DNA from: Hydnum rufescens UP504
Taxonomy: Eukaryota; Basidiomycota; Agaricomycetes; Cantharellales; Hydnaceae
Assembly: GCA_014904985.1 (NCBI GenBank)
Contig: MU129354.1
Location: 1 to 23,855, forward strand
Reading direction: 5' to 3'
Length of the DNA stretch: 23,855 nt
In this document: one piece after another, positions 1 to 9,639 of the stretch
Numbering within the stretch: position 1 is the stretch's first letter
How the letters are laid out: each line of letters opens with the position of its first letter
Position numbers and translations under genes: made by a program
Notes under the pieces: generated by a model
The model's input: only the letters and a program-made list of their open reading frames with translations
Database searches by the model: none
Told to the model about the DNA's origin: nothing

Positions 1-243
1 CCCCCCCCCCCCAGGGTCTGCACCACAGGGGGGGCATGGTTCATGCAGGCCACGCACCTGCATATACCCACCACACCCACCGCAGTGGGTGGGGGTTCAT
101 ATGCCCTGGCCAGGGCTGGTTCCATTTGGGTGCACCCTTGAAGGGGTCGGTCTTCATTTGCGGGCCTTTGTTCGTGGTAATGTTTGGCACATCTCATTTG
201 GTGGGTTCTGCTTGGGGGGCTCACAGGGGTTCTGGTTCAGAAC
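1..243 (-). other. Terminal exon of copy 1 leftward array, with short hairpins
   Basis: This is the sequence after the last leftward intron, and its left edge is cut by the window start. It holds a stem around 77-90 (CCCAC/GTGGG), a 14-bp palindrome at 103-116 and an imperfect stem at 133-147. The equivalent segment at 19745-19969 keeps the same three stems with changed but paired bases: 103-116 GCCCTGGCCAGGGC corresponds to GCCCCGGTCGGGGC at 19845-19858. No donor site follows the first stem, which suits a terminal exon. Confidence 0.5.
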
Positions 244-1410
244 CTAGAGAAATAAATAATGAAATGTTAGTAGAACAGTAATGCAGTGCAAAAAGAGCAG
301 CCTATGCTGCTCTTTTGCACCACAAGAATAAGAAATAAAAAATAAAAGAGACATACCTTTGTAGTACCCCACACTCGCTGCGGGAGTGTGGGGTACTGGG
401 ACTGTGTACTCCGCTTGTACATACAGCGGGTTGTATGGGTCCTCCCTGCAGTTTTTGTTTGTGGGGGTTGTTTGTGGGTTTTGTTTGTGGCATGTCATTC
501 GCAGGTTTCGTTTGCGGCATGTCGTTCCATGGGTTTATGGTCAGGGTTCACGTGGGTTCTGGCCAGGATCTAGAGAAATAATAATAGGTTAGTAAAAATG
601 AATGCAGCACAAAAAGAGCAGCATACGCTGCTCTTTTTGTGCCACAAGAATAAGAAATAAAAGAATAAAAAATACCTTGTAGTACCCCACACCCGCTGCA
701 GCAGGTGTGGGGTACCAGGACCGTACTCAGGCGCATGTATGGCAGTTTGTGCGGGACCCCCAGGACCCCGTCGTTTGGGTGTTGATAGGCAGGGTCAGGA
801 GGGGGGGGTTGCACAGCATTTGTTGGCACGAGAAGTAAAGACCTATAATAGAAGGTTATAAATTAGTTAACAATTAAACACCATGCAAAAAGAGCAGCTT
901 TCGCTGCTCTTTTGTGTGGCTGTAGGTAGTGGGGTAGAGGAACTCACCTGATATGGAACCACACACCTGCTGTGGCAGGTGTGTGATTCCTGGCACATTG
1001 TTTGACACAGTCATGTCCTCGTTTGGTGCGGGACCGTATATCACGTCACTGGCGTGTTGCTGCGTCGCGTTGTCATGCGTCACACTGCTGTATCGTGCTG
1101 CTGTACATCACACTGCCATGTCATGTTGCTGTACATTGCACTGCTGTGTTGTGTCGCACTGCTGTGTCATGTTCCTGTGTGTTGTGCTGCATGTCGTGTT
1201 CCCATGCGTGGTGCTGCCGTGTCACATTCCCATTTGGGTTCTCGTCATGCATTGGGTGAGGCCTCAATCTAAAATAAATAAAGGTGCATTAGTAAAAAAT
1301 TCCAAAGCAGCACAAAAAGAGCAGCTTTCGCTGCTCTTTTTGTGCCATTGTATCTACTAGGAAAAACACTCACCTTGTGACCACACACCTGCAGCAGCGG
1401 GTGTGTGGTC
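1..1410 (-). other. Copy 1 leftward hairpin-intron array (4 predicted introns)
   Basis: Read on the minus strand, four introns are predicted at 1373-1269, 947-843, 675-570 and 356-244 (105-113 nt). Donors are GTGAGT, GTGAGT, GTATTT and GTATGT; acceptors are TTTTAG, TTATAG, TCTCTAG and TCTCTAG, with CTAAY branch sites upstream. Exon-end hairpins lie at 1379-1410, 957-988, 682-715 and 363-397, each just before a donor. Intron hairpins lie at 1310-1345, 885-915, 607-642 and 288-318. Exons are A/C-rich on this strand and carry no frame that stays open through the array. The layout of four introns is shared with 19970-21107. I infer a spliced noncoding transcript starting in the palindromic core and ending near position 1. 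It could instead be a decayed repetitive gene. Confidence 0.75.
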
Positions 1411-1464
1411 GTGTGCTTGCCTTTTCGGGCAGTTGCTTGTTGTGGTTGCAGAGATGGGAAGCAA

Positions 1465-1770
1465 TCAATGCCAGCAATTGCCGATACTCAAGAGGTGCCC
1501 AAGTGCTGGCCCTGCAAGCACAGTACACAATAGTAGCAACCATGTATATGTGAAATAAATAATATATAATAAATACTTGTCCAGGAACATCCAAAGAAGA
1601 CAGTGATATTGAGTCAGAGCTCAATAAGGCATGAGATGGCTAATTGCAGAGTGAATTGGGCCACTTCTATGCATCACAATTGGCCCAAATTTAAATATAG
1701 TAATGTTATATATATACTCTACATGGGCAATTGATTATCTCGGACGATCCTTGCATTTTTCAATTTTTCA
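1465..1770 (-). repeat. Copy 1 palindromic core, left arm (306 bp)
   Basis: The reverse complement of this segment matches 1789-2094 over the same 306 bp with only a handful of substitutions, for example GATCGTCCG against GATCATCTG and TCTTTGG against TCTTCGG. The arms are separated by an 18-bp spacer (1771-1788). The arm carries a TATA-like run and the start of the leftward array. No start codon heads a convincing reading frame here; the open frame that crosses it begins at TTG. Confidence 0.92.
1706..1716 (-). promoter_or_regulatory. TATA-like box, leftward transcript, copy 1
   Basis: On the minus strand this reads TATATATATAA. It is the exact mirror of 1843-1853 around the palindrome centre. 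It lies about 330 nt upstream of the first leftward donor. The promoter role is inferred from position and symmetry. Confidence 0.45.
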
Positions 1771-1788
1771 TTTAGGGAATTGAAGGCA

Positions 1789-2094
1789 TGAAAAATTGAA
1801 AAATGCAAGGATCATCTGAGATAATCAATTGCCCATGTAGAGTATATATATAACATTACTATATTTAAATTTGGGCCAATTGTGATGCATAGAAGTGGCC
1901 CAATTCACTCTGCAATTAACCATCTCATGCCTTATTGAGCTCTGACTCAATATCACTGTCTTCTTCGGATGTTCCTGGACAAGTATTTATTATATATTAT
2001 TTATTTCACATATACATGGTTGCTACTATTGTGTACTGTGCTTGCAGGGCCAGCACTTGGGCACCTCTTGAGTATCGGCAATTGCCGGCATTGA
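1789..2094 (+). repeat. Copy 1 palindromic core, right arm (306 bp)
   Basis: This is the mirror image of 1465-1770. It runs from the hairpin-like centre out to the point where the left and right transcripts diverge in sequence (GGCATTGA). A GTATTT...TTGCAG stretch at about 1983-2047 could be a first intron, but the GT is not kept in the second copy, so I do not call it. Confidence 0.92.
1843..1853 (+). promoter_or_regulatory. TATA-like box, rightward transcript, copy 1
   Basis: TATATATATAA on the plus strand, mirrored at 1706-1716 and kept in copy 2 at 21604-21612. With its mirror it would make the palindromic core a two-way promoter. Confidence 0.45.
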
Positions 2095-2150
2095 ATTTCG
2101 CAACTATGCAGCACACCAAGCAACAGAAAGGCGACCGCATGACCACAACA

Positions 2151-2214
2151 CAACAGCAACAGCAACAATAGCAACAGCAGCAGCAACAGCAGCAGCAGCA
2201 GCAGCAGCAACAGC
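2151..2214 (+). repeat. CAG/CAA trinucleotide tract, first rightward exon, copy 1
   Basis: The run of CAG and CAA triplets is broken once by TAG (CAACAATAGCAAC), so a polyglutamine reading stops inside it. It sits in the first rightward exon just before the exon-end hairpin at 2217-2252. The leftward arm lacks it. Copy 2 has a longer unbroken version. Confidence 0.85.
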
Positions 2215-2814
2215 ACATGACCACACACCCGCATCAGCGGGTGTGTGGTCATAAGGTAAGTTTTGTCTCAGTACCTACAATAGTGCAAAAAGAGTAGTGC
2301 AAGCTACTCTTTTTGCATCGCTTTACATTTTTTAACTAATAATATTTTATTCTAGGTATTGCCACAAATGAAGACCCACAAACCAACCCAACATGCCTGC
2401 AAAGGGGATCCGTGAATGACGCGCCACACGAAGAGATGAACCACACACCCGCAGTAGGGGGTGTGTGGTTCTATACTTGGTATACTGGGTATATACCCCT
2501 AACAACACAAAAGAGCAGCAAAAGCTGCTCTTTTTGCATTGCTTTTAATTTTTTAACTAATTATTTTTTATTCTAGGTATTGTCAAAATGAACACCCACG
2601 AAGCAAGCCCCCCCCCTGGAACAACAACACCCCCACAAATGATGACATGCCATGAAGAGAAGAGCCACACACCCACAGTAGTGGGTGTGTGGTTCTATAC
2701 AAGGTGCATAGTTTACCCCCAAGCACAACACAAAAAGAGCAGCGAAGCTGCTCTTTTTGCATCGCTTTTAATTTTTTAACTAATAATATTTTAGGTATTG
2801 CCACAAATGAAGAC

Positions 2815-3361
2815 ATGCAAAATGTAACAAAGTGCCTCCCAGTTCAGGAGGGCACCTGTTGTCATACTTGGACAAAGTGGAGTTGACAGGGGAGGGAGTA
2901 GGAATAGGGAGAAGAGGAGAAGGGGTAATCACACCACCCTTAGCACTGGCTTCAGGTGGGGGAGCTGCAAACAGGGCTAAGCACTGGCTTTGCCCTGGAC
3001 ACAGGAGAAAAGGTTTCAAGGGAAGGGGAGTCATGATGAAAGGCATAAAGTAGTGACTGGCCAAGTGGCACAGTCACTACCTAAGGAGAGAGTGGGGGTC
3101 AGTGAGAGGTATGGGTTATCCTACTCACTGCTTTCCCAGCTAGGCTCCCAAGGCACAAGTCCAGAGCCAGGGAAAGGGCTAGTATTGATGGCTACTAGGG
3201 GCCAACTAGATATCCAGATAGAAGCAGAGACAAGAGACAGGAGGGTTCACAGTTCTCGCTAGGCATAGAGGTCTGGGCAAAGGTTAACTTGATTCATCCC
3301 AGCAACTGCCGTATATACATGACTTTTGAGTCCTAACTTAATTATGTAATACACTATATTA
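2815..3361. mobile_element. About 550-bp insertion in a copy 1 exon, possible solo LTR
   Basis: The exon sequence ACAAATGAAGAC...AAGCAACCCCCCAGAACGATAACAC is continuous in copy 2 (22351-22392) but is split here by about 550 bp of unrelated DNA. The inserted piece can be read as TG...CA at its ends (TGCAAAATG to TATTACA), and on the minus strand it has a TATA-like GTATATAC. That suits a solo LTR in minus orientation. No clean target-site duplication is visible and there is no coding content, so the class is uncertain. Confidence 0.5.
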
Positions 3362-3663
3362 CACAAAGCAACCCCCCCAGAACGATAACACACCCGCAAA
3401 CAGGATCCGCGAATGACAACGTGCCACACAAGGAGACAAACCACACACCTGCAGTAGCGGGTGTGTGATTCTATGCTTGGTATGTAACGCACCAACGGCG
3501 CAAAAAGAGCAGCGAAAGCTGCTCTTTTTGTGCTGCTTTCAATGTCTCTACTGACTGCTTTAATTTTTCTAGGTGATGGCCTGGTCCCAGGCCCCAAACG
3601 AGACCATGCCAAATGATGAGACCCGACTGGCAGGGCCCAAACAGCAACATGTGAACCCAAAAC

Positions 3664-3904
3664 ATGCCAAACACAAACCCATGCCAAACAAACCCATGCC
3701 AAACAAACCCATGCCAAACAAACCCATGCCAAACAAACCCATGCCAAACAAACCCATGCCAAACAAACCCATGCCAAACAAACCCATGCCAAACAAACCC
3801 ATGCCAAACAAACCATGCCAAACAAACCCATGCCAAACAAACCCATGCCAAACAAACCCATGCCAAACAAACCCATGCCAAACAAACCCATGCCAAACAA
3901 AATG
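3664..3904 (+). repeat. 15-bp minisatellite (ATGCCAAACAAACCC), about 16 units
   Basis: Unit starts are at 3664, 3681, 3696, then every 15 bp to 3801, then 3815 and every 15 bp to 3890. The first unit is 17 bp and the one at 3801 is 14 bp; the rest are exact or nearly so. The short unit shifts the frame from MPNKP to CQTNP repeats, so no frame is protected. It lies in the exon between introns 3480-3572 and 4034-4125. Confidence 0.95.
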
Positions 3905-4753
3905 GCGCCAAACAAAACCAAGCCAAGCAAAAACCCAATGCAACACAAACACAAGAGGTGGCTATGCGCTGAATGACTGGCCACACCAACCACACACCCA
4001 CCACAGCTGTGACGGGTGTGTGGTTTATATAAGGTAACTGTACCCTGACCAGCACAAAAAGAGCAGCAGATGCTGCTCTTTTTGTGCTGATTTCAATTTT
4101 TAGCTAACATTATTTATTATTCTAGGCTATCGTCTGAACCACAAACAGCAACATGAAGACCCGCCGAATGAATGCCCCCCCAAAACAAGTGCAAATGAAA
4201 CCCACCAATGATGACCAGCCAAGGAATAATCAAGAGCCACAACCCCGCCAAACAAAACCCGTGAATGGTAATGAATCAAAAACACAATGCAGAACCACAG
4301 AGTTCCAACGGAACTCACCACACCTGACCAGCGAACCGGTGAAAGAGAACAGGCCAGACCACACCCGCGAAACAAACCAGTCACTGACCAGCCCCATACG
4401 CAAATGACATGACCATGCCAAAATGAGTACCCCACACCTGCCTCGGCAGGTGTGGGATACCACAAGGTACTTTTTTTAAATTTTCTATATGTACAGAGAT
4501 GCAAAAGGAGCAGTGCAAGCTGCTCCTTTTGTGTCACTTTGAATTTTTTTCACTAATGTGTATGATTATTTTAAAAGCTCCTGAGATGACGACCCACCCC
4601 AACAACAACCCACGACCTGTCCAAATGACCCACCCAACGGTGAACCGCCAAGCCTTGCCCCTCCCCCAATGGCCACCAATGAGCTGGCCAAACCCCTGAT
4701 CAAGCAATGGAAAGCACCACACACCCCTTAGGGCAGGTGTGTGGTGCTACTAA

Positions 4754-4802
4754 GTATGTTTTTTTTTTGAATTTTAACTTATATTTAATTATATTTTCCT
4801 AG
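4754..4802 (+). other. Hairpin-free 49-nt intron at the end of the copy 1 rightward array
   Basis: GTATGT donor after the exon hairpin at 4714-4747, then a T-rich stretch and TTCCTAG. At 49 nt it has the usual fungal length and lacks the intron hairpin that the others (91-119 nt) carry. Confidence 0.55.
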
Positions 4803-4910
4803 ATTCTTGTGCAATAGACACCACCCGACACCCCAGCAGTGTGTCCCCTGAACCCATGTCTGAACACCAGGTGACCCCCCATCTGAACTTCTGAGGAAGC
4901 AATGGACAGT

Positions 4911-4965
4911 ACCACACCTGCTAGGGTGTGGTCTTTTTTTATTGAATTTTTAAATAAAATAAATA
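4911..4965 (+). terminator. Terminal hairpin and AATAAA signals, copy 1 rightward array
   Basis: The last hairpin (ACCACACC/GGTGTGGT, 4911-4932) is followed by a T run instead of a splice donor and then by AATAAA at 4953-4958 and 4958-4963. This is where I place the 3' end of the rightward transcript. The downstream DNA has no further array units. Confidence 0.5.
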
Positions 4966-5159
4966 CATGTACATAAGTTAATAAGAACAAAAGATGAGAC
5001 TGCTGAACAAATACTGCCCCCACCTGGGTATGTATGATCATAATGATAATAAATAAATAATTATAAATGGGACACCAGAGGGAATACAATAATAATAATG
5101 GTGATTAACTGTGATAAGCCCACATAGCTCAAGGTCATGTAAGTCTAAGGCTTGATCCT

Positions 5160-5310
5160 CTAAGTCCCAGTTTCGGCCAATTTTCAGCCATTTCGGCCAA
5201 TGCTGGGCCAGGAGGTGAAATCATAAAAATGGCCATTTTGGCCAAAATAGTGATGGGACCTACTTAGGTACCATTATCTGCCCTGGAAGTGGTACCCAAC
5301 TAGGTAGGCT
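5160..5310 (+). repeat. Tip sequence, copy 1 side (inverted match at 19540-19660)
   Basis: The segment starts with repeated TTTCGGCC/GGCCAAA motifs and ends in a near-palindrome at 5255-5305 (GGGACCT...TTAGGTACCA / TGGTACC). The same order, inverted, is found at 19540-19660. It lies just outside the 3' end of the rightward array. It may be the terminal repeat of the divergent element, or one end of a 14.4-kb insertion. 4965-5160 is A/T-rich spacer with no gene. Confidence 0.55.
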
Positions 5311-5319
5311 TAGATGACT

Positions 5320-6033
5320 GACCAAGGTGTCGCATGCATAGTGACCTGTTTTCTGACAGTGGTGGCAAGTCACATCACTCAAATCCTTTGCTTTTGGACA
5401 GGTACTGGATCTGGTGATATGGGCAGAGTTGCTGACATCAGTGTTGCTGTCAGGTTTGTTATGTGATTCATATTCAATGAGAGCTGCTGAGACATCAGGT
5501 ACTGTAAGTCAGCCATGCCAGGTCATAAGGGCAGTTTCAATGGGGTTGTAGGAAGTTGGTAGATTGAATATGAGAACATCCATGATGTCTTCTTCTCCCA
5601 TAGTCATGCCCATAGTGCACAATTGAGAGGCAAGAGTTGTAATGTTGTTAATGTACAAGTGGATCAAGTCCTTTGGGTCATGTCTGGTACCATATAAATG
5701 ACACTTGAGTGAAATCCAGTTCACCACAGAGTTCCTTAGGTAAACACACTCCAATGCTTTCCAGGCTGAGGGAGTGTCCACACAGTCACATATGTGAATT
5801 GCCTGATCAGGCATTAATGCCAGTCCAATCGCAGTATAGCTCTCTGCAGACTTCGCATTCCAGTCCGTGAGCTGTTCCACATTTGTAATCTTGGGCTGGG
5901 CTACCAAACTGTTCACCACTCCTGCATGAGTGAGGATGAGATGCATTTGGAAGACCCAATCAAAATAGTTCTTGGATCCGGACAGTTTCTGCACTGTCAC
6001 AAGAAGTGCATTAATGTTGCTGGGTTGAGACAT
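5320..6033 (-). pseudogene. Ty1/copia-type gag relic (UBN2-like domain and broken zinc knuckle)
   Basis: A 174-residue frame runs from ATG at 6033 to a TGA at 5509-5511. It has the features of a copia gag polyprotein: an early KLSGSKNYFDW motif, a WNAKSAES segment, and the pattern DTPSAWKALE then IKxHLYG-like then LxxxG in order. This is the capsid-like part that packages retrotransposon RNA. After the TGA the same frame continues and holds a CHHCQKTGHYAC box around 5335-5372. That is close to a CCHC zinc knuckle but two residues short between H and the last C. No protease, integrase or reverse transcriptase follows; the frame runs into the tip sequence at about 5310. It is a dead 5' fragment. 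6033-6340 upstream has a TATATATAG on the minus strand and may be leader or LTR. Confidence 0.75.
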
Positions 6034-6254
6034 CCTGAGTAGTCACACAGAGGTTCACTGGTTTGTTGTGTGATAAAAGAACCTTGGTGCAGGGTATGGT
6101 TGTGGAGGTACAAACCAGTGGGGGTTTACATGCAGTACCTATGCTATATATAGTAAAAAAGGGGGTGGCCCTAGAGTGGGCCAGAACAGCAAAGAAAGGG
6201 GAGGCTGCAATTTGGCATGTGATATGAATATGCTGTAGCCAATAACTGCCCATT

Positions 6255-6721
6255 TCAACACAACCATGTTGTTCATGATGTTAATATGGCCCTGGACAGA
6301 TATGAGGAAGTTGGTGAAGGCTTTGGTACCCATGAGGATGGCCTGACTTTGTAGGTGTAGTCAAAATTGCACTCATGTTCTTAGAGAAATGAATGAACTA
6401 ACATGCAAATATGGATTATTGCCTTTGTCTTCAGGGAACAGAACATGGTTGGAGGGAAAAATCCCTGCTGTGTAGGACCTGCCCCAGCCAGAATGCATAC
6501 TACCTAACCCAGTGATGCATCATAAATGACATGTCATGCTGTATTTAATCATATTAGGTACTGCACACCTTCTACACACACCTACCTAGCTAGGTCCAAA
6601 ATGTGGTCTGCCTGAGGTGGCCATGTTGGATGCATTTGGACTATGAGTTTGTTAGACAGTGGCTGGGTAGCATAGAGATTAATGAGACAGACCTTTGTCA
6701 GAGACAGCAGGGTGATGAACC
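6255..6721. other. Intergenic stretch, nothing recognised
   Basis: I see no credible reading frame, RNA or repeat family here. It lies upstream (minus strand) of the gag relic and may hold the rest of that retrotransposon's left end. Confidence 0.4.
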
Positions 6722-7587
6722 TTAAGTCCTAACCTCAGATTCACTTGGATTGAAACCAGTGAGAGAAGATTGTGAATGGGAAGCCTGCGCAACATGATGA
6801 ATACCATGTCTAAGGTGAAAGTGAGAAGGGCAGGCAGGGCAGACTGGATAGTCTTGTCCTTTTATTGTTATGATCATGACAACCACTGGCAAAGCATTTT
6901 GCATTCTTGATGAGATGACAGAGGAAACCAATCCAGATTGGTGCACTGGTTATATTGCATTCATAGGTGTGTTCCTCCCTGGCTACCAACATGCCAGCTA
7001 GAGATAACTGGGAATCTGAGTCTAGCAACATGCACACTTGTGTGGAAATGAGAAGCTCCTTGGGCTGGGGGGTCCAACCACCCAGAATTTCATCCAAAGG
7101 ATGTTTGAATGTAGAGAGATTGGCATGCAAATGATGCATGATCTTTGGTAAACATGAACAAAAATAAAGGTCATGAATAAGCTGTGATCTCTGGTGGTGT
7201 TCATATCCCAAATGGCAGCTAGGAGGTGACCTGTGTAATCCTGTAGAGAATATTCATTCATGTGGAGACAGAGATATAGTAGAGAGAATGAGCAGCCCAT
7301 GTAACATATAGAGGTGCTGCAAGATTGTGCAGAGTCCTTGGACTTGGGGAAATGTGATTGATTCTGAATGTAGGTTGATCCTTGGGAATGGGATTTTGGG
7401 TGAACACAACTCTGTGGAGCAGCACTTCATGCACATCCACCAAGACCACCTCAGAAAAGAACCTGCCAATGACAGCCACAACTTTCCTAGCTGGTCCAAT
7501 ATTCTTCTTGTTCACCTCAGGCTGACCACTTTTTGGACCAAGTTGGGTAGGGTGTGTGCAGATGGTACACAGTACCAAGATGCTCAA
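6722..7587 (-). other. Overlapping minus-strand open frames, possible unrecognised gene relic
   Basis: Minus-strand open frames of 60-133 residues overlap at 7587-7258, 7300-7022, 7211-6810 and 6946-6722. The longest (7211-6810) includes ILGGWTPQPKELLISTQVCM and has protein-like composition. I do not recognise the family and could not join the frames with convincing splice sites. It could be a decayed multi-exon gene or chance open frames. No function is proposed. Confidence 0.25.
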
Positions 7588-7612
7588 ATACAGTATGACA
7601 TGTTATTTAAAA

Positions 7613-7630
7613 GTCATGATGCATCATGAC
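7613..7630. repeat. 18-bp perfect palindrome GTCATGATGCATCATGAC
   Basis: A perfect 18-bp inverted repeat with no spacer. A looser pair (AGTTTGATATCAA and TTGAGATCAAACT) follows at about 7718-7799. Nothing else is recognisable in 7600-8028. Confidence 0.7.
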
Positions 7631-8028
7631 CAACCAGTACATGGGGTGGTCATGCACTTCTGGGGTCCTTAAAAGATATGTTGTTTTGATGTTGCTATAG
7701 TGCCCAGTAGGCTTATTATCAGTTTGATATCAAATAGTGATCAAGTGGCCATTTCATAGTGAGAAACCATGGGTTTTGGTGTCAATTTGAGATCAAACTA
7801 GAAACCCCTGTCCAAACTACAAGTATCTGCATTTATTTTTAATTATTCAATACCCAAATATGGAAAATGCATCAAGTACATCCAGAGTGTACCTAAGCCA
7901 TCCAGCCCAATCCAGTCCCATGACTAGAGGGGGATGACCTGAATGGGTACAGGGACCTCAGAAGATCCTGCTGACCAAAAAAAACAGCCTTCCAAATGCA
8001 GTTAAGCCTTAAACAAGGAATTATCATG

Positions 8029-8750
8029 TGTTAAGGGTTGTACATAGTTGCAGAAGGGATTATGTAATTGAATGAGTATGGTGGAAGCCCCTTAATATAA
8101 TTGATGAATGGAGGCAGGGTGCAAAGGTTACATAATGTCACAGAAGATGAGTGTGTGAGGAGCAGAAGGACTGAATTCTCAAGGAGACCTGATATGAGAT
8201 GAGAAGGATTGTGATGAAGAGAAGAATCAATTGATAGACATATATTCTTGATCTTTCTGAAGAGTCAAGAGTACAAGATGTATACTTATATACTAGTAGA
8301 TCTAAGGAATTACTAAGGAAGGTGAATGGTATGATATATGGTTCAATATGTGGCACCATACATGGTGCAGATGTGGCAGCAAGGTCACATGATGAGGTTA
8401 TGTAAGAGGCCACAAGTATGACTTGTGACACCATGTATGAGTGCATTTCTAAATCTGGAAATTCTGGCAATTGCTGCCAAGATATCACCACATAGATTAG
8501 GCTGACATTTGGCACATACTGTAACAACACTATATTCAGGTGAAGAGTATATCAGAAAATTGGCCAGTTCCAATCCATAGATCTTTTGCAATGAGGGAGG
8601 TAACTTTGAATGTTGAATATTAACTTACTCAGGCTACAGGGCAGCTATGGCCACCAAATTTTACATGTGCAAAGACAATGTATGGTAATAATCATATGCC
8701 AAATATCAGTCTCATCTGATAACCTTTAGGTATGGAACATGCTGAGCAGC
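8029..8750 (+). repeat. 720-bp tandem duplication, unit 1
   Basis: Starts TGTTAAGGG. Its first 402 bp match 8751-9143 closely, sharing ACTGAATTCTCAAGGA and TTATATACTAGTAGA. The rest (8431-8750) matches 9144-9440 more weakly, with shared TTGGCACATA and GGCTACAGGGCAGCTATG against GGCTGCAGGGAAGCTATG. No coding content. Confidence 0.7.
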
Positions 8751-9440
8751 TGTTAAGGGTCATTCACAGTACAGGGAAGTGATTATGTAATCAGGCCAAG
8801 TATGAATGGGAAGGCCTTAAGATGATTGATGAGGAGATCATGAAGCAAGGATTACATAATGTTGCAGAAGATGAGAATGTGGAAAAGCAAAGCAGAGAGA
8901 ACTGAATTCTCAAGGATACTTGAGACAAGAGGAGTTGGTGAGAAGAGAGTCAATCCAGGAACATGTATTCTCAATCTTCTAAAGAAGCAAGAATACAAGG
9001 AGTAACTACTTATATACTAGTAGACTAAGGAGTTACTAAGGGAGGTGAGCATGTGGTACAATATATGGTATGATATGTGTGGTGCAACAAGAGGAAGTCA
9101 TGTGATGAGGTTATGTAAGAGGTTGTGAGTATGACTCATGACAGCAGCCCAAAAGTGATATAACATAAATATTGTATCTTGATTATGTCAGAATGGTCCC
9201 AACCTTGGCACATATGGTTCTGTTGCTAGGGTGATGATTATATTAAAAAATGAAATGAATTGGATGCAGGGAAGTGGCTCAAAATGTGGGGGGGGGAAGA
9301 GAAGGGATGAAAAATGAATTGTGAAGGCTGCAGGGAAGCTATGTATCTGAAATTGATGTGGGACCTAAAGGGAAAGCATTTGTGCTGAATATCATTCTTA
9401 TCCAATCATACCTCTTGGTACTTGGCCACAGTGTGGCCCT
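8751..9440 (+). repeat. 720-bp tandem duplication, unit 2
   Basis: Diverged second copy of 8029-8750. The strong part runs TGTTAAGGG (8751) to CATGACA (9143). Because the following 300 bp also resemble the interior of unit 1, a head-to-tail duplication fits better than an LTR pair around a short interior. The rest of the stretch to 9640 is featureless. Confidence 0.65.
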
Positions 9441-9639
9441 AGAGTGCCAATTGCAATGGAATAAAATAGCCAAAAATCTCAAATTACTTGAAAACTTGGC
9501 ATGGGGACTCTAGTGCATACAAACCATCATATTAGTTAGTTTTAAAGCCCTTCAGTTCACTTTGAAATACTTCATGAAGCTCTAGTGGTTTTAATTTAAT
9601 AAGTTCCTATATTTTGGTAGATATATTCTTATGTAAGTA

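Larger units (their letters stand above)
2217..4965 (+). other. Copy 1 rightward hairpin-intron array (7 predicted introns)
   Basis: Introns are predicted at 2256-2355, 2480-2576, 2704-2794, 3480-3572, 4034-4125, 4467-4577 and 4754-4802. Donors include GTAAGT, GTATAC, GTGCAT, GTATGT, GTAACT and GTACTT; most acceptors are TTCTAG or TTTTAG with CTAAY upstream. Exon-end hairpins are at 2217-2252, 2439-2470, 2665-2692, 3439-3470, 3988-4025, 4427-4460 and 4714-4747, and a terminal one at 4911-4932. Intron hairpins are at 2285-2316, 2508-2537, 2731-2759, 3498-3533, 4051-4088 and 4501-4532; the last intron has none. One exon is interrupted by an insertion (about 2815-3360), another carries a 15-bp minisatellite. 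The array ends in AATAAA signals. I infer one spliced, noncoding transcript. Confidence 0.78.

Noticed and set aside
1935..2171. Mirror-image open frames at 1624-1370 and 1935-2171 as a duplicated small protein
   Set aside because: They look alike only because the DNA is a palindrome. Both begin at TTG, not ATG, and the frame is not kept in copy 2.
1379..2252. Bacterial-type terminators or attenuators at the hairpins
   Set aside because: The genome is eukaryotic, with branch sites and introns. Most exon hairpins lead into a splice donor, not a T run.
3259..4055. Long open frames (127-244 residues) through the 15-bp repeat on both strands
   Set aside because: They are read from a tandem repeat free of stops in several frames at once. 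A 14-bp unit breaks the frame and splice signals cross them.
2217..4965. CRISPR-like array
   Set aside because: The repeats are self-complementary, vary in length, alternate between two types and carry eukaryotic splice signals. There are no spacers of constant length and no cas genes.
8029..9143. A miniature LTR retrotransposon (TRIM) with two 400-bp LTRs
   Set aside because: The 300 bp after the second repeat resemble the interior of the first. There is no target-site duplication, primer-binding site or polypurine tract, so a tandem duplication fits better.
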